64,000 bases of DNA from Clostridiaceae bacterium DTU079 (GCA_001512505.1 LFSC01000014.1:1-64000), one strand, 5' to 3'. Shown: positions 40,326-52,766, numbered from the stretch's first letter. Notes: generated from the sequence alone by a model not told the origin. A program made the numbers and translations.

Positions 40326-43300
40326 TTATCCGAACAAACTTATCTGGTTACTCTCAGGCCAACCGTCAAGGCAACCGTTTTGCTGTAAAATTTCTATTAC
40401 TGTCTTGCTTATCTTTGCGCGGGTCCTCAGGTCGTCAATGGACAAAAACTCCCCATGGCTCCTTGCCTCAACTATATTTCGAGCCGCAGCAATTCCCAGC
40501 CCCTGAAGGGCATTTAACGGAGGTCTGATTCCATTAGGGGTTATCTGAAATTTTGTAGCATCGGATTGGTAAATGTCAATAGGTAAAAAACTTATACCTC
40601 TTGCATACATTTCATTAGCGACCTCAAGAATTGTAAGAACATTCTTTTCCTTCTGAGTCATGTTATTGCCTTTCTGTTCCAACTCCCGTATGCAGTTTCT
40701 TACCTTGGCCTGCCCATGGCACATCATGTTGGCATCAAACTCGTCCGCCCTAACCGTAAAATAAGTAACATAAAACGCCTCAGGATAATAGACCTTAAAC
40801 CATGCAATTCTAAATGCCATCATAACATAAGCTGCCGCATGGGCTTTCGGAAACATGTATTTTATTTTCTTACATGACTCAATATACCATTCGGGCACTT
40901 TATTCTCCCTCATTATCTGCTCGTACTCTTCTTTTAAGCCTTTACCCTTTCTTACATCCTCCATAATTTTAAACGCTGTCTTAGGAGGAAGTCCGCAATG
41001 TATCAAATACAGCATTATATCATCCCTGGTACATATAACCTCAGAAAGCGTTGCCACTTTGCTTCTGACAAGATCCTGGGCATTGTTGAGCCATACATCG
41101 GTTCCGTGGGACAGCCCCGATATCCTTATGAGCTCGGAAAAGGTTGTGGGCCTTGTATCCACCAGCATCTGGCGCACGAACTTTGTCCCGAACTCAGGAA
41201 CGGCAAAGGTTCCCACCTCGCTGTTTATGTCTTCGGGCCGAACATTTAAAGGCTCAGTGCTGCTGAAAAGACCCATGGTTCTTTCTTCCCCTATGGGGAT
41301 TGTACGGGCATTAACACCGGTAAGATCCTCAAGCATCCTTATTACCGTAGGATCGTCATGCCCCAATATGTCCAGCTTCAAGAGCCTTCCGCTAATGGAG
41401 TGGTAATCAAAATGGGTAGTGATTATATTGGATTCGGTATCGTCTGCAGGCCGCTGTATCGGACAAAATTCGTATATTTCCCGGTCCTGGGGAACAATCA
41501 TAACGCCCCCGGGATGCTGGCCTGTGGTCCTCTTTACGCCGGTACAACCCTTAACCAGCCTGCCTATTTCAGCATTGGTCTTAACCAACTCCCGCTCATC
41601 AAGATAATTTTTGACAAAACCGAAGGCCGTCTTTTCCGCAATGGTTCCAATGGTACCGGCACGGTATACATGTCCGACCCCAAACAGCTCTTCCGTATAT
41701 TTATGGGCAACCGGCTGGTATTCCCCCGAAAAGTTAAGGTCAATATCCGGCTCTTTATCTCCGTCAAAGCCCAGGAAAGTTTCAAAGGGAATATCATATC
41801 CGTCCCTTTTAAGTTCCTTACCGCAATTGGGACAAACTTTTTTCGGCAAGTCAAAACCGCAGCCATAGCTTCCGTCCTGAATAAATTCACAGTATTTGCA
41901 GCTTTCGCAAATATAATGCGGCGGCAGGGAATTAACTTCGGTTATACCGATAAGATACGCTACAAAGGAAGAACCGACAGATCCCCTGGAACCTACAAGA
42001 TAACCGTCGCTAAGGGATTTTTGTACAAGCTTTTGCGCAATAATATACATAACCGAAAAGCCGTTTTTAATAATGGAGTTCAGCTCCTTTTCCATCCGCT
42101 TTTCCACAACCTCGGGAAGCTTTTCTCCATATATCTCTTTTGCCCTTTTTTCCGCCAAAGTCCGAATCTCCTCCTCGGCGCCTTCTATCTTGGGCGGGAA
42201 AGTACCATTGGGTATGGGAATTATATCCTCACACATATCTGCAATCAAATTCGTATTCTCCACAACCACCTCATGGCATTTCTTCTCCCCAAGATAGCTG
42301 AATTCCTCCAGCATCTCTTCGGTGGTACGGAAATAAAGGGGTGCCTGGTTGTCCGCATCGGAAAATCCCTGTCCGGCCATAAGTATTCTTCTGAAGACCT
42401 CATCTTCCGGATCCATAAAATGAACGTCACAGGTTGCAACCACCGGCTTGTTATATCTCTCTCCCAAAGCCACAATCTTTCGGTTTATATCCTTGAGCTC
42501 TTCCATGCTGTTTACCGTCCCGTTATCAATCATAAACCGGTTATTGCCCAAGGGTTGTATTTCAAGATAATCATAAAACCTTACGATTTTTGAAATCTCC
42601 TCATCACTCTTTTTTTCAAGTATTGCCCTGTAAAGCTCCCCTGCCTCACACGCACTTCCGAGAATCAGACCTTCTCTATAGGTCATAAAAAGCTTTTTCG
42701 GAAGTCTCGGCCTCTTATGAAAATACTTTAAATGCGACTCTGACACAATTTTGTATAAATTCTTAAGACCTATATAGTTTTTTACAAGTATAATAGCGTG
42801 ATATGTGGAATGGGTCTTATAGCTATTTTCACAATCCCCAAAAACATTGTCTATATCATCTATGGTCTTAACGTTTTTCTTCTTCAAAATCTCAATGCAT
42901 TTAGTAAAAATTCCTGCACAAGCCATAGCATCATCAAGAGCCCTGTGATGATTTTTCAATTCCACCCCTAAATGCTTTGCAACAATATTCAGCCTATGCT
43001 TTGAAAGCTCGGGAAACAACTGCCTGGAAAGCTCCAAGGTATCTACAACGGGATTTTCCATTTCTATTCCCAGCACTCGAGCGTTATGCCGTATAAATCC
43101 GGCGTCAAAGGACGCATTATGCGCTACCAGCACAGCTCCTTTTGAAAACTCCAAAAACTCCGGCAAAACCGATTCAACGGTCGGTGCCTCCGCCACCATT
43201 TCGTCGGTGATACCGGTAAGCTTTACAATATGCTCCGGTATTGGAATTTGAGGATTTACAAAGGTACTGTATGTATCCACTATCTGCCCGTTCCTCAGTT

Positions 43301-44660
43301 TAACTGCACCGATTTCCGTTATCTTGTCCTTATCTGCTTGTAGCCCCGTGGTCTCAATATCAAATACAACAAACTCTCCGTCAATGGGATGTCCGTTGGC
43401 ATAGTAGACTATTGGAACGGCATCGTCCAAAAGATATGCTTCAATACCGTAAATTATCTTTATTCCGAACTTTTTCCCCGCGTCAGCGGCATCGGGGTAT
43501 GCCTGTACAACTCCGTGATCGGTTATGGCAATTGCCTTGTGTCCCCATTCATGAGCCCTTTTCACCAATTCCTTAACCGGAGTGACACCGTCCATGGCAC
43601 TCATCTGCGTATGAAGATGCAGCTCCACCCTTTTTTTCTCAGCATTATCCTTCTTAGTCTTTTTGGGAACTTCAATAATGTCTGAGGCAATTACGGTAAG
43701 TTCCTTGGAAAATTTATCATACTGGGCTTCACCCCGAACCTTCACCGATACATTTTCCTTGAGCCGCTCTATAACGTTCTCATGTTTGCTTTTGTCCACA
43801 AAAATTTTTACAGTAATCGAGCCGGTATAGTCCGTAATATCAAATATGTAAAGAGTTTTACCGCTGTTAAGGGTCCGTTCCTCGGTCCTTATAATATCGC
43901 CGCATATGGCAACTCTTCCGGAATCCTGCGTAACCTCGGACATATTCATTATACTGTCATTGAAGCTTTTTCCGAAAATAATATCCGAATCCGCCGGCTT
44001 AGCATTGGTGGCATAGGACTTGGAAGACTCCGCTACCTTCGGCTCCTTTGGGATATTGCTTATAACCGTATCCGTCACTATTTTTGCTTCTTCATTTTCT
44101 TTTAGCTCAATATATTCATTTATTATTTCCTCATCTATCGCGCAATCTATGAATTCAACCCGTATCTTTACACCAAAACCGTCCTCGAGTATTTTTTCTA
44201 TCAGGCTGTCACATTTCTTACTTTTTAATATTTCACTGCCCCTTGTTTTGAGCTGTATTTGAAGCTTCTTGTCATCGATACTCCAAGTGCAGCCTTCCAT
44301 TATTCCCCGGCACAACACAATTTTATTTTTAACTGTATGTACAATACTGTCCCAGTATTTTGAAACAATATCTTCTGTGGACAAATTAACATTAAAAAAG
44401 GCCTTGATATAGACATGCTCAAGTTCAAATGCCTTTCTTAAGGTCTTCTCCAAATTTTCCAAGGCCTCTGCGGGTATAAGATTTTCCGATATTATTTGAA
44501 TTTCCAGCTTTCTGGATTTTCTATAAAGGTTTATACCCTGTATCCTTGCCGATTCAAAATATTTTTTAACAATGTCATTGTCTTGTATCTCCGGAAAAAG
44601 CTCCTGAAGTTTTTTATCCTGCAACATTACATTTTGCATAACCGAACCCCTCTTTTGCAC
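40326..44660 (-). CDS. polC: DNA polymerase III alpha subunit, PolC type
   Basis: VELHLHTQMSAMDGV (PHP), VVFDIETTGL / HNASFDAGFI (DEDDh exonuclease), VGSRGSVGSSFVAYL, PDIDLNFSGEYQ. Confidence 0.97.
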   Translation of the reverse strand: MQKRGSVMQNVMLQDKKLQELFPEIQDNDIVKKYFESARIQGINLYRKSRKLEIQIISENLIPAEALENLEKTLRKAFELEHVYIKAFFNVNLSTEDIVSKYWDSIVHTVKNKIVLCRGIMEGCTWSIDDKKLQIQLKTRGSEILKSKKCDSLIEKILEDGFGVKIRVEFIDCAIDEEIINEYIELKENEEAKIVTDTVISNIPKEPKVAESSKSYATNAKPADSDIIFGKSFNDSIMNMSEVTQDSGRVAICGDIIRTEERTLNSGKTLYIFDITDYTGSITVKIFVDKSKHENVIERLKENVSVKVRGEAQYDKFSKELTVIASDIIEVPKKTKKDNAEKKRVELHLHTQMSAMDGVTPVKELVKRAHEWGHKAIAITDHGVVQAYPDAADAGKKFGIKIIYGIEAYLLDDAVPIVYYANGHPIDGEFVVFDIETTGLQADKDKITEIGAVKLRNGQIVDTYSTFVNPQIPIPEHIVKLTGITDEMVAEAPTVESVLPEFLEFSKGAVLVAHNASFDAGFIRHNARVLGIEMENPVVDTLELSRQLFPELSKHRLNIVAKHLGVELKNHHRALDDAMACAGIFTKCIEILKKKNVKTIDDIDNVFGDCENSYKTHSTYHAIILVKNYIGLKNLYKIVSESHLKYFHKRPRLPKKLFMTYREGLILGSACEAGELYRAILEKKSDEEISKIVRFYDYLEIQPLGNNRFMIDNGTVNSMEELKDINRKIVALGERYNKPVVATCDVHFMDPEDEVFRRILMAGQGFSDADNQAPLYFRTTEEMLEEFSYLGEKKCHEVVVENTNLIADMCEDIIPIPNGTFPPKIEGAEEEIRTLAEKRAKEIYGEKLPEVVEKRMEKELNSIIKNGFSVMYIIAQKLVQKSLSDGYLVGSRGSVGSSFVAYLIGITEVNSLPPHYICESCKYCEFIQDGSYGCGFDLPKKVCPNCGKELKRDGYDIPFETFLGFDGDKEPDIDLNFSGEYQPVAHKYTEELFGVGHVYRAGTIGTIAEKTAFGFVKNYLDERELVKTNAEIGRLVKGCTGVKRTTGQHPGGVMIVPQDREIYEFCPIQRPADDTESNIITTHFDYHSISGRLLKLDILGHDDPTVIRMLEDLTGVNARTIPIGEERTMGLFSSTEPLNVRPEDINSEVGTFAVPEFGTKFVRQMLVDTRPTTFSELIRISGLSHGTDVWLNNAQDLVRSKVATLSEVICTRDDIMLYLIHCGLPPKTAFKIMEDVRKGKGLKEEYEQIMRENKVPEWYIESCKKIKYMFPKAHAAAYVMMAFRIAWFKVYYPEAFYVTYFTVRADEFDANMMCHGQAKVRNCIRELEQKGNNMTQKEKNVLTILEVANEMYARGISFLPIDIYQSDATKFQITPNGIRPPLNALQGLGIAAARNIVEARSHGEFLSIDDLRTRAKISKTVIEILQQNGCLDGWPESNQISLFG

Positions 44661-45715
44661 TACATTTTCATGATTTCCTCCATAAGCTCATCCACTATTT
44701 TATCCTGAGGAATTTTTCTAATTATTTCACCTTTTTTGAAAAGAAGTGCCTCATTCTTGCCTCCCGCAATGCCAATATCGGCTTCCCTTGCCTCTCCGGG
44801 TCCGTTTACGGCACAGCCCATTACTGCAACCTTTATTGATTTGTCAATCTTTCCAAGCCTCTCTTCCACCTCTGAAGCAATTTTAATAAGGTCTATCTGG
44901 CATCTTCCGCATGTAGGACAGGAAACAAACTCAACTCCGCCCTCCAAAAGCCCGAGAGATCTTAGCAATTCTTGTCCCACTCTGACTTCTTCTCTCGGGT
45001 CACCGGTTAAGGATACCCTAATGGTATCTCCGATACCTTCTGCCAGCAAGCATCCCAAACCCACACAGGATTTAATAGTACCTCTAAACAACGTTCCCGC
45101 CTCGGTCACTCCGATATGCAAAGGATAATCCGTTTTTTCAGACATAAGCCTGTATGCCGCAATGGTCATTGGCACACTGGATGCCTTTAAAGAAAATACA
45201 ATATCATAAAAATCCAATTCCTCCAGTATCCGGGCATGCTCCAGAGCACTTTCCACCATAGCCCTGGGAGTTAAGCCGTACTTTTGCGTAATATTTTTCT
45301 CCAAAGACCCGGCATTCACTCCGATGCGTATGGGTATGTTTCTTTCCTTTGCAACCTCAACAACCTTTTTAACCCTTTCCCTGTCCCCGATGTTGCCGGG
45401 ATTAATCCTTATTTTGTCGGCTCCCTTTTCCATGCTTGTAATGGCAAGCCGGTAATCAAAATGTATGTCGGCCACCAGAGGTATTTTTATAGATTTTTTT
45501 ATTTCTTCTATAGCCTCCGCTGCTTCATTGTCCGGTACTGCCACTCTAACTATTTGACATCCTTCTTCTTCCAGCATCTTTATTTGATTTACGGTAGCTT
45601 TTATATCCCTTGTATCGGTATTGGTCATTGATTGGACCGCAACAGGCGAGCCACCCCCGATACTGATATCTCCGACCTTTACCGTTTTGGTTTTCTTTCT
45701 GTCAATATAATTCAT
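44660..45715 (-). CDS. ispG: 4-hydroxy-3-methylbut-2-en-1-yl diphosphate synthase
   Basis: [40 protein letters not shown]. Confidence 0.96.
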   Translation of the reverse strand: MNYIDRKKTKTVKVGDISIGGGSPVAVQSMTNTDTRDIKATVNQIKMLEEEGCQIVRVAVPDNEAAEAIEEIKKSIKIPLVADIHFDYRLAITSMEKGADKIRINPGNIGDRERVKKVVEVAKERNIPIRIGVNAGSLEKNITQKYGLTPRAMVESALEHARILEELDFYDIVFSLKASSVPMTIAAYRLMSEKTDYPLHIGVTEAGTLFRGTIKSCVGLGCLLAEGIGDTIRVSLTGDPREEVRVGQELLRSLGLLEGGVEFVSCPTCGRCQIDLIKIASEVEERLGKIDKSIKVAVMGCAVNGPGEAREADIGIAGGKNEALLFKKGEIIRKIPQDKIVDELMEEIMKM

Positions 45716-45801
45716 TTAATATTTCTCCCTTTAAAATAATTTCGGACACCCCAAATCCTTCCGGTTCATATCCGAAAGAATACGATTATATTATACCAAA
45801 A

Positions 45802-47082
45802 TCATTTTATAATAAATCTCATAATATCGTTGGCCATAACAAATATGGAAAACCCTATCAAAATAAAGAACCCTATTGACGTAATTATTGCTTCCTTTTC
45901 TACCGGTATCTTCTTTCTGCTTATGGCCTCTATTGCCAAAATCAAAAGCTTGCTTCCGTCCAATGCCGGAAAAGGCACAAGATTGGTGGCTCCAATTGCC
46001 GCACTTATAAGACCCGTCCAGAGAAGAATTTGCAAAAGAGCCTCCATAAAGGTTTCACTCCTCTGGGCTGCATTATTCATAGTACTGACAATACCCACAG
46101 GTCCCGTCATTTCCGTAATGGATACTTGACCGGTTACAAGCCAATAAAGGCTGTAAGGTACCATACGGATATTGGAATAGGTAAATCTCGCAGCACTACC
46201 CATTATCCCCAACAGGCTGCCCTTCTCCACTCTTAAAAACTCCATACCAAGCTCATAGTTTTCCGTTAATCTGGGTGTAATATTTAACACCTGCTTGCTG
46301 CCCTGTCTTTCAACAGTAACAGCAACCTCCGCTTCCTCATTTTCCTTTAGAAAAGCCTTAATCTCTTCAATAGCGGTAACCTCCGTACCGTTTAGGGCTA
46401 CAATTTTATCCCCCACTTGCATACCTGCCTTTTCCGCCGGTCCGCCCATAGCCAGGTCCGTTACAACATTGGATCTGCCCGGTGTGGAATCGGCATAAAA
46501 ACCGAACAGGTACTCTCTATAAACTTTAGGCACAATATCTTTCGTAATGAGTTCCTTTTCCCCTTCTCTTTTAATTGTAATTTGGGTGGGTTTTCCCTTT
46601 GAAATATACAAAAACTGTATAACTTCCATGGGATCATATATGCGTTTGCCGTTATACGCGACAACCGTGTCTCCTTCCATAATGCCTGTCTCAGCGGCTG
46701 AGGAGCCTTCGTGTACCGTTTTTACGGTTCTGGTATTATAGCCTGTGAAAGAATATACAATACAGATAAGCAAAAACGCCAAAATCAAATTGGAAAGAGG
46801 CCCCGCTGCTATAACCGAAGCTCTCACCCATACAGGCTTGTTAATAAATGCCCTTTCACTGTCCGAGTCCTCATCTTCACCTTCCATTTTAACATAGGCA
46901 AGTATGGGAAACACCCTCAAAGAATACATTGTTTCTCCTTTTCGAAAGCTGAAAATCTTAGGTCCCACAAAAAGGGAAAACTCTTCAACCTTTATACCCG
47001 ATAACTTTGCAACAATAAAGTGTCCCAGTTCATGCACTATAATAATTAAATTAAACGCCATAAAAACCATTAAAAGTCTCAT
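45802..47082 (-). CDS. rseP: RIP metalloprotease RseP (site-2 protease)
   Basis: HELGHFIVAKLSG, PDZ segments, NLVPFPALDGSKLL. Confidence 0.93.
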   Translation of the reverse strand: MRLLMVFMAFNLIIIVHELGHFIVAKLSGIKVEEFSLFVGPKIFSFRKGETMYSLRVFPILAYVKMEGEDEDSDSERAFINKPVWVRASVIAAGPLSNLILAFLLICIVYSFTGYNTRTVKTVHEGSSAAETGIMEGDTVVAYNGKRIYDPMEVIQFLYISKGKPTQITIKREGEKELITKDIVPKVYREYLFGFYADSTPGRSNVVTDLAMGGPAEKAGMQVGDKIVALNGTEVTAIEEIKAFLKENEEAEVAVTVERQGSKQVLNITPRLTENYELGMEFLRVEKGSLLGIMGSAARFTYSNIRMVPYSLYWLVTGQVSITEMTGPVGIVSTMNNAAQRSETFMEALLQILLWTGLISAAIGATNLVPFPALDGSKLLILAIEAISRKKIPVEKEAIITSIGFFILIGFSIFVMANDIMRFIIK

Positions 47083-47103
47083 TGAAAACCTCCTTGAAAC
47101 GCA

Positions 47104-48252
47104 TTAATCAGAAACCGTTTCCCCAACTTTCTCTCTTGCCCACAAATCCATTTTTATTATATCGTCAAGATCCGGTGTATCCTCAACCGTATGGCTTGTC
47201 ATAACCCTCTCAATTATCTGCGGTATTTCCAAAAATCCAATTTTCTCTTCCAGGAACAATCTTACCGCCTCTTCATTTGCAGCATTCAACACCGCGGGCA
47301 TTGTTCCTCCGATCCTCAATGCCTCATATGCCAGCTTAAGGCATGGAAATGCTTCCGTGTCCGGAGCCTCAAAGGTAAGGGTATTGTTCTTAATTAAGTC
47401 AAGCTTTGAAAAACCGTTCATAAGCCTTTTGGGGTATGTAAGTGCCAGCTGTATCGGAAGTCTCATGTCAGGAGAGCCCAACTGGGCCATTATAGCTCCA
47501 TCCCTAAATTCCACCATTGAATGAACTATACTCTGGGGATGAATCAAAACCTCTATCCTGTCCAACGAAACATCAAAAAGCCAACGGGCCTCAATGACTT
47601 CCAAGCCTTTATTCATCATTGTCGCAGAATCAATGGTTATTTTGCTTCCCATACTCCAATTGGGATGCTTCAGTGCTTCCTTTACCGTTACATTTTTAAG
47701 CTCATCCCTCTTTCTTCCCCTAAAGGGTCCCCCCGAAGCAGTCAAAATAATTTTTGAAACATCCTCTTTATTATTGCCCATTAAGCATTGAAAAATAGCA
47801 GAATGCTCACTGTCCACCGGAAAAATCTCAACCTTCCTTTTTTGAGCCTCCGCCATAACAATTGAACCTGCGGTTACAAGGGTCTCCTTATTGGCAAGGG
47901 CAATATTTTTCCCGTTTTTTATTGCTTCCATCGTAGGTACAAGCCCGGCAATTCCAACAATAGCCGAAACCACAGTCTGTGCCCCCTCAACGGAAGCAAC
48001 TTTTTTTAGCCCCTCAACTCCGCCGGCCACTTCAATAGAAGTATCCTTAAGTCTTGACCTTAAAACTTCGGCCATGTTTTCGTCCATTACTGCCACAATA
48101 CGGGGTTTAAACTCCCACGCCTGTTTTTCCAGCAACTCAATATTCTTATTTGCCGCCAATCCCTCAACCTTTATATTAAGATTTTTAGCCACATCCAAGG
48201 TTTGGACACCGATGGAACCCGTAGATCCCAAAACCGATATTCTCTCCACCAT
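47104..48252 (-). CDS. dxr: 1-deoxy-D-xylulose 5-phosphate reductoisomerase
   Basis: GSTGSIGVQTLDV, ALANKETLV, PVDSEHSAIFQCL, TASGGPF. Confidence 0.96.
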   Translation of the reverse strand: MVERISVLGSTGSIGVQTLDVAKNLNIKVEGLAANKNIELLEKQAWEFKPRIVAVMDENMAEVLRSRLKDTSIEVAGGVEGLKKVASVEGAQTVVSAIVGIAGLVPTMEAIKNGKNIALANKETLVTAGSIVMAEAQKRKVEIFPVDSEHSAIFQCLMGNNKEDVSKIILTASGGPFRGRKRDELKNVTVKEALKHPNWSMGSKITIDSATMMNKGLEVIEARWLFDVSLDRIEVLIHPQSIVHSMVEFRDGAIMAQLGSPDMRLPIQLALTYPKRLMNGFSKLDLIKNNTLTFEAPDTEAFPCLKLAYEALRIGGTMPAVLNAANEEAVRLFLEEKIGFLEIPQIIERVMTSHTVEDTPDLDDIIKMDLWAREKVGETVSD

Positions 48253-48331
48253 ATAATATATCTCCTTAAGCTATTCATTATGATATATACCAACATAATA
48301 AAAAAGAATCACCGGCAACGGATGCCAAGAA

Positions 48332-49174
48332 TTACATAATAAAATTGATATAATAATAAATTACGGGAGCAGTAAAAAGTATACTGTCAAACCGGTCAAG
48401 GGCTCCTCCGTGTCCGGGCATAATATTTCCATAGTCCTTAACCTTGACAAATCTCTTTATGGCAGACGCCGCCCAGTCTCCCAATTGGGATATTACACCG
48501 CATAAAATCCCCAACACTATGTAATGATAAAGTGAAATAACGGAAACATTTCCGCTTGAAATAAGATATACTCCGTACAATGTCGTTGCAACGGTACATC
48601 CGAGCATCCCGCCTATTGCCCCTTCTACGGTTTTTTTCGGGCTTATCTCCGGCATAAGCTTGTGCTTGCCGAAAAGCAATCCCGAAAAATACGCAAAGGT
48701 ATCCGTAGAAAAAGCTCCGATAAAAATAAGCCAAACAAGAAAAAAACCATTTTCCATATTCCTAATAAGGACAATAAATGAAAATAAAAAAGTTATATAA
48801 AAAACACCGAAGACTGTAACGGCAACATCCACGATGTTGTATTTCCTATGCAAAAAAACAATACAGGACAATGAAGCCACCAACATTATAAAAACAGCCA
48901 GTGACAAAAACTCTGACGATAACACATTTTTAATCCAGTTTAAAGAACCGAAGGAAAAGTGCTCTAAACTAAGCAACAGTATATAAAGACAAGAAAAATA
49001 ACCTACAGGCTTAACAGGTCTATATGAAGCATTTTCCAGTGCTTTAAAGTACTCATACATCGCAATTATTGAAACAAAAAAAACAGATATTCCGATAACA
49101 GTTTTACCTGAAAACACAACAGCAATAAGTAAAAAAATTGCCACAGCTGCACTTGCCACCCTGGTTTTTAGCAA
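48332..49174 (-). CDS. cdsA: Phosphatidate cytidylyltransferase
   Basis: Multi-TM; SPKKTVEGAIGG, QLGDWAASAIKRFVKVKDYGNIMPGHGGALDRFDS. Confidence 0.95.
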   Translation of the reverse strand: MLKTRVASAAVAIFLLIAVVFSGKTVIGISVFFVSIIAMYEYFKALENASYRPVKPVGYFSCLYILLLSLEHFSFGSLNWIKNVLSSEFLSLAVFIMLVASLSCIVFLHRKYNIVDVAVTVFGVFYITFLFSFIVLIRNMENGFFLVWLIFIGAFSTDTFAYFSGLLFGKHKLMPEISPKKTVEGAIGGMLGCTVATTLYGVYLISSGNVSVISLYHYIVLGILCGVISQLGDWAASAIKRFVKVKDYGNIMPGHGGALDRFDSILFTAPVIYYYINFIM

Positions 49175-49176
49175 TT

Positions 49177-49953
49177 TTATATCCCTCCAAATCTTCTGTT
49201 TCTGTTCTGATAATCCAAAATGGCCTCAACAATATGCTCCTCCCTGAAATCAGGCCATAGCACATCAGTATACCAGAACTCGGTATAAGCCGACTGCCAT
49301 AACAAGAAATTGCTTAGCCTCTTCTCTCCTCCGGGGCGAATCAAAAGATCGGGATCCGGCACACCTGATGTATAAAGCTTATCAATCATCATTTTCTCAT
49401 TAATATCGTCGGTTTTTATTTTACCATGAGCTACTTCCCTTGCAATTTCCTTTACAGCATGCACAATCTCATCTCTGCTGCCATAGTTTAGGGCTATATT
49501 CAGCTCAAGACCGGTATTCTTGCCGGTAAGCTTTGTCACGCGATCAATCTCTTTTTTGATCTCGTCGCTGAAAACACTAACATCACCAATAGTTTTTATC
49601 CGTACATCTTTACCCCCTATATGAGTCTCTGCATTTTTCAAATATTCCAAAAGAAGAGCCATCAATGCATCGACCTCACTTTTGGGGCGCTTCCAGTTTT
49701 CCGTTGAAAAAGCGTAAACGGTTAGGTATTTAATACCGATTTCTCCACAAAAGGTTGTAATTCTCTTTAGGGTTTTAGCACCTTCCTTATGTCCTACCGA
49801 ACGGGGCAAAGACCTTTTTCTAGCCCACCTCCCGTTTCCGTCCATGATTATCGCAATGTGCTGCGGCAAATTGTTGTAATCTATCTCTTTCTTTTTGCTC
49901 TTTTTAAAAATGTTCTTAAAAAAACTCATATTAACCTCCAATACGGCTGACAA
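49177..49953 (-). CDS. uppS: Isoprenyl transferase (undecaprenyl diphosphate synthase)
   Basis: HIAIIMDGNGRWA, YLTVYAFSTENWKRP, DPDLLIRPGGEKRLSNFLLWQSAYTEFW. Confidence 0.96.
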   Translation of the reverse strand: MSAVLEVNMSFFKNIFKKSKKKEIDYNNLPQHIAIIMDGNGRWARKRSLPRSVGHKEGAKTLKRITTFCGEIGIKYLTVYAFSTENWKRPKSEVDALMALLLEYLKNAETHIGGKDVRIKTIGDVSVFSDEIKKEIDRVTKLTGKNTGLELNIALNYGSRDEIVHAVKEIAREVAHGKIKTDDINEKMMIDKLYTSGVPDPDLLIRPGGEKRLSNFLLWQSAYTEFWYTDVLWPDFREEHIVEAILDYQNRNRRFGGI

Positions 49954-50044
49954 CCTCGAACTGTGATTATTATTTTATTATATATATAAGCTTTATTAAA
50001 ATCAACAAATACATTCTTATTTAAGATGGGTGCATGTAATATAT

Positions 50045-50210
50045 GTCAATAAAAGTACTCCGGAAACTTGAGTTTCGCAAGTTTAGAGCCTGTAAATACT
50101 TCGCGGGGTCGAGCAAAACTCGCTCCGCTCTAACATGGCTCTCCCTTTCCGCATCGTATTAACAGGCTCTACAACTTTCTCCACAATGTTTCTTCCATAC
50201 TTTTATTCAC
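50045..50210 (+). repeat. Dispersed palindromic element, copy E (inverted symmetry extends to ~50028-50227)
   Basis: Core AGAGCCTGTAAATAC...GTATTAACAGGCTCT; ends GTCAATAAAAGTA / GTGAATAAAAGTA. Confidence 0.88.
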
Positions 50211-50253
50211 GAAAATAATATGCACCCTTTAATATTTTACAACCCCTCATGGT

Positions 50254-50460
50254 CTAGAGGGGTTTGCATACAATAAGGATACAATTTTCTTCATCTTCGT
50301 TAACCACATTAACCACCCTGAAAGAGTCTTCAATCTCCATAGGGTCGGATTTGGGCTCGGATGTAAGCTTTATCGCTCTAATTTTCTTACCGATATTGCT
50401 TATCATGATTTTCGCATCTTTGAGTGTAAAACCTATTATTCCGTCAACCTCCATTATCAA
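50254..50460 (-). CDS. Small 66-68 aa protein between frr and uppS, possibly PASTA-like
   Basis: [34 protein letters not shown]...; immediately follows frr stop (translational coupling plausible). Confidence 0.65.
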   Translation of the reverse strand: MIMEVDGIIGFTLKDAKIMISNIGKKIRAIKLTSEPKSDPMEIEDSFRVVNVVNEDEENCILIVCKPL

Positions 50461-51014
50461 ACCTCTAATATCTCTTTTTCTTTTAACTGAATCATTTTAT
50501 CGATTTCATCAATATATTTATCCGTAATGTTTTGAATTTCCTTTTCTGCGGATTTAAGGTCATCTTCCGTAATCTCACCGTTTTTCTTTAAAGCTTTCAT
50601 CTGCTCCAATCCATCTCTTCTTATTGACCTAACAGCAACCTTGGCATCTTCACCGTATTTCTTAACTACCTTTGTGAGTTCTTTTCTTCTTTCTTCGGTA
50701 GGAACCGGGAAAACCAAACGAATAATCTTTCCGTCATTGTTAGGATTTATACCAATATCAGATTTCTGAATTTCTTTTTCAATTTCCTTTAGGATGCTGG
50801 CATCCCAAGGCTGTATTGTTATTACTCTGGGTTCAGGAACCGATACACTGGCCAATTGATTGATCGGTGTGGGAGTTCCGTAATAGTCAACCGTAATTCT
50901 GTCCAGAATTGAAGGATTTGCCCTGCCTGCTCTTACGGTATTCAGCTCATTCTTCAAAACTCCCAAGGTCTTCTTCATTTTTTCTTCGATAACCTTATAC
51001 TCTTCCCTTGACAT
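50457..51014 (-). CDS. frr: Ribosome recycling factor
   Basis: [36 protein letters not shown]. Confidence 0.97.
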   Translation of the reverse strand: MSREEYKVIEEKMKKTLGVLKNELNTVRAGRANPSILDRITVDYYGTPTPINQLASVSVPEPRVITIQPWDASILKEIEKEIQKSDIGINPNNDGKIIRLVFPVPTEERRKELTKVVKKYGEDAKVAVRSIRRDGLEQMKALKKNGEITEDDLKSAEKEIQNITDKYIDEIDKMIQLKEKEILEV

Positions 51015-51033
51015 ACTATATTCCTCCTCCGTA

Positions 51034-51846
<813 letters not shown>

Positions 51847-51895
51847 TCATAAACATATCTTATTCTATCTTTTTATTATTCGGGCATCCCATTAA

Positions 51896-51928
51896 AAAGG
51901 AACATATAAAACAATTATATGTTCCTTT
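51896..51928 (-). terminator. Terminator downstream of tsf
   Basis: AGGAACATATAA-ttgtt-TTATATGTTCCTTTTTA on minus strand. Confidence 0.75.
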
Positions 51929-51941
51929 CTCTATTTTGGTT

Positions 51942-52589
51942 TTAGCCACCAATTTGTTTCATAACCTCTTCTGCAAAATTATCTTCTTTCTTTTCTATAC
52001 CTTCGCCTCTTTCAAACCTTACGAACCTTCTAATATTGATATTTTCACCTATGGTAGCTATCTTCTCATTAAGAAGCTGTTGAATTGTTTTATCCGGATC
52101 CTTAACCCAAGGTTGCTCTAAAAGGCATATTTCTTTGAAGAATTTATCCAGTCTTCCTTCAACCATCTTTTCAACGATTTTTTCAGGCTTACCTTCATTC
52201 AATGCTTGAGCCTTCAAAATCTCTTTTTCTTTTTCAATCCTATCCGCCGGAACCTCTTCTCTTCTTATGTATTCAGGCTTGCTTGCAGCGATGTGCATCG
52301 CGATATCCCTAACAAAGGATTTAAACTCTTCATTTTTCGCAGCAAAATCAGTTTCTACATTAACTTCAACCAAAACACCAATTCTGCCGTCTCCATGAAT
52401 GTAAGCACTTACCAGACCCTCTGCAGCTATCCTTCCTGCTTTTTTTGCTGCAGCAGCGAGTCCCTTTTCTCTTAAAATTTCAACAGCCTTCTCCATATCG
52501 CCGTTTGCTTCTGCAAGGGCTTTCTTACAGTCCATCATGCCCGAACCGGTTCTTTCACGAAGCTGTTTTACCATTTCTGCAGTAATCAT
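51942..52589 (-). CDS. tsf: Elongation factor Ts
   Basis: [37 protein letters not shown]. Confidence 0.97.
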   Translation of the reverse strand: MITAEMVKQLRERTGSGMMDCKKALAEANGDMEKAVEILREKGLAAAAKKAGRIAAEGLVSAYIHGDGRIGVLVEVNVETDFAAKNEEFKSFVRDIAMHIAASKPEYIRREEVPADRIEKEKEILKAQALNEGKPEKIVEKMVEGRLDKFFKEICLLEQPWVKDPDKTIQQLLNEKIATIGENINIRRFVRFERGEGIEKKEDNFAEEVMKQIGG

Positions 52590-52740
52590 CCGAACTCCTC
52601 CAAACCTTATTAAATTTATACATAATTAATTATAAACTATTATTCACAATTATACTTTTTTTAAACCTTTCAGGTATCGATTGTCATCAATGCCCGGTAA
52701 GTCAAACCGTTTCCACTTTCGAACCGCTTAAGCAAAATCC

Positions 52741-52766
52741 GACTTCAGCCTAAAAAGACTGAAGTC
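52741..52766 (-). terminator. rpsB-tsf intercistronic hairpin (attenuator/terminator-like)
   Basis: GACTTCAG-tctttttagg-CTGAAGTC. Confidence 0.5.

Noticed and set aside
40223-40528. 101-aa and 82-aa plus-strand ORFs
   Set aside because: Overlap palindrome copy D and the antisense 3' end of polC.
41358-42593. 411-aa plus-strand ORF
   Set aside because: Entirely antisense to polC, whose product has clear motifs; long shadow ORF from codon bias.
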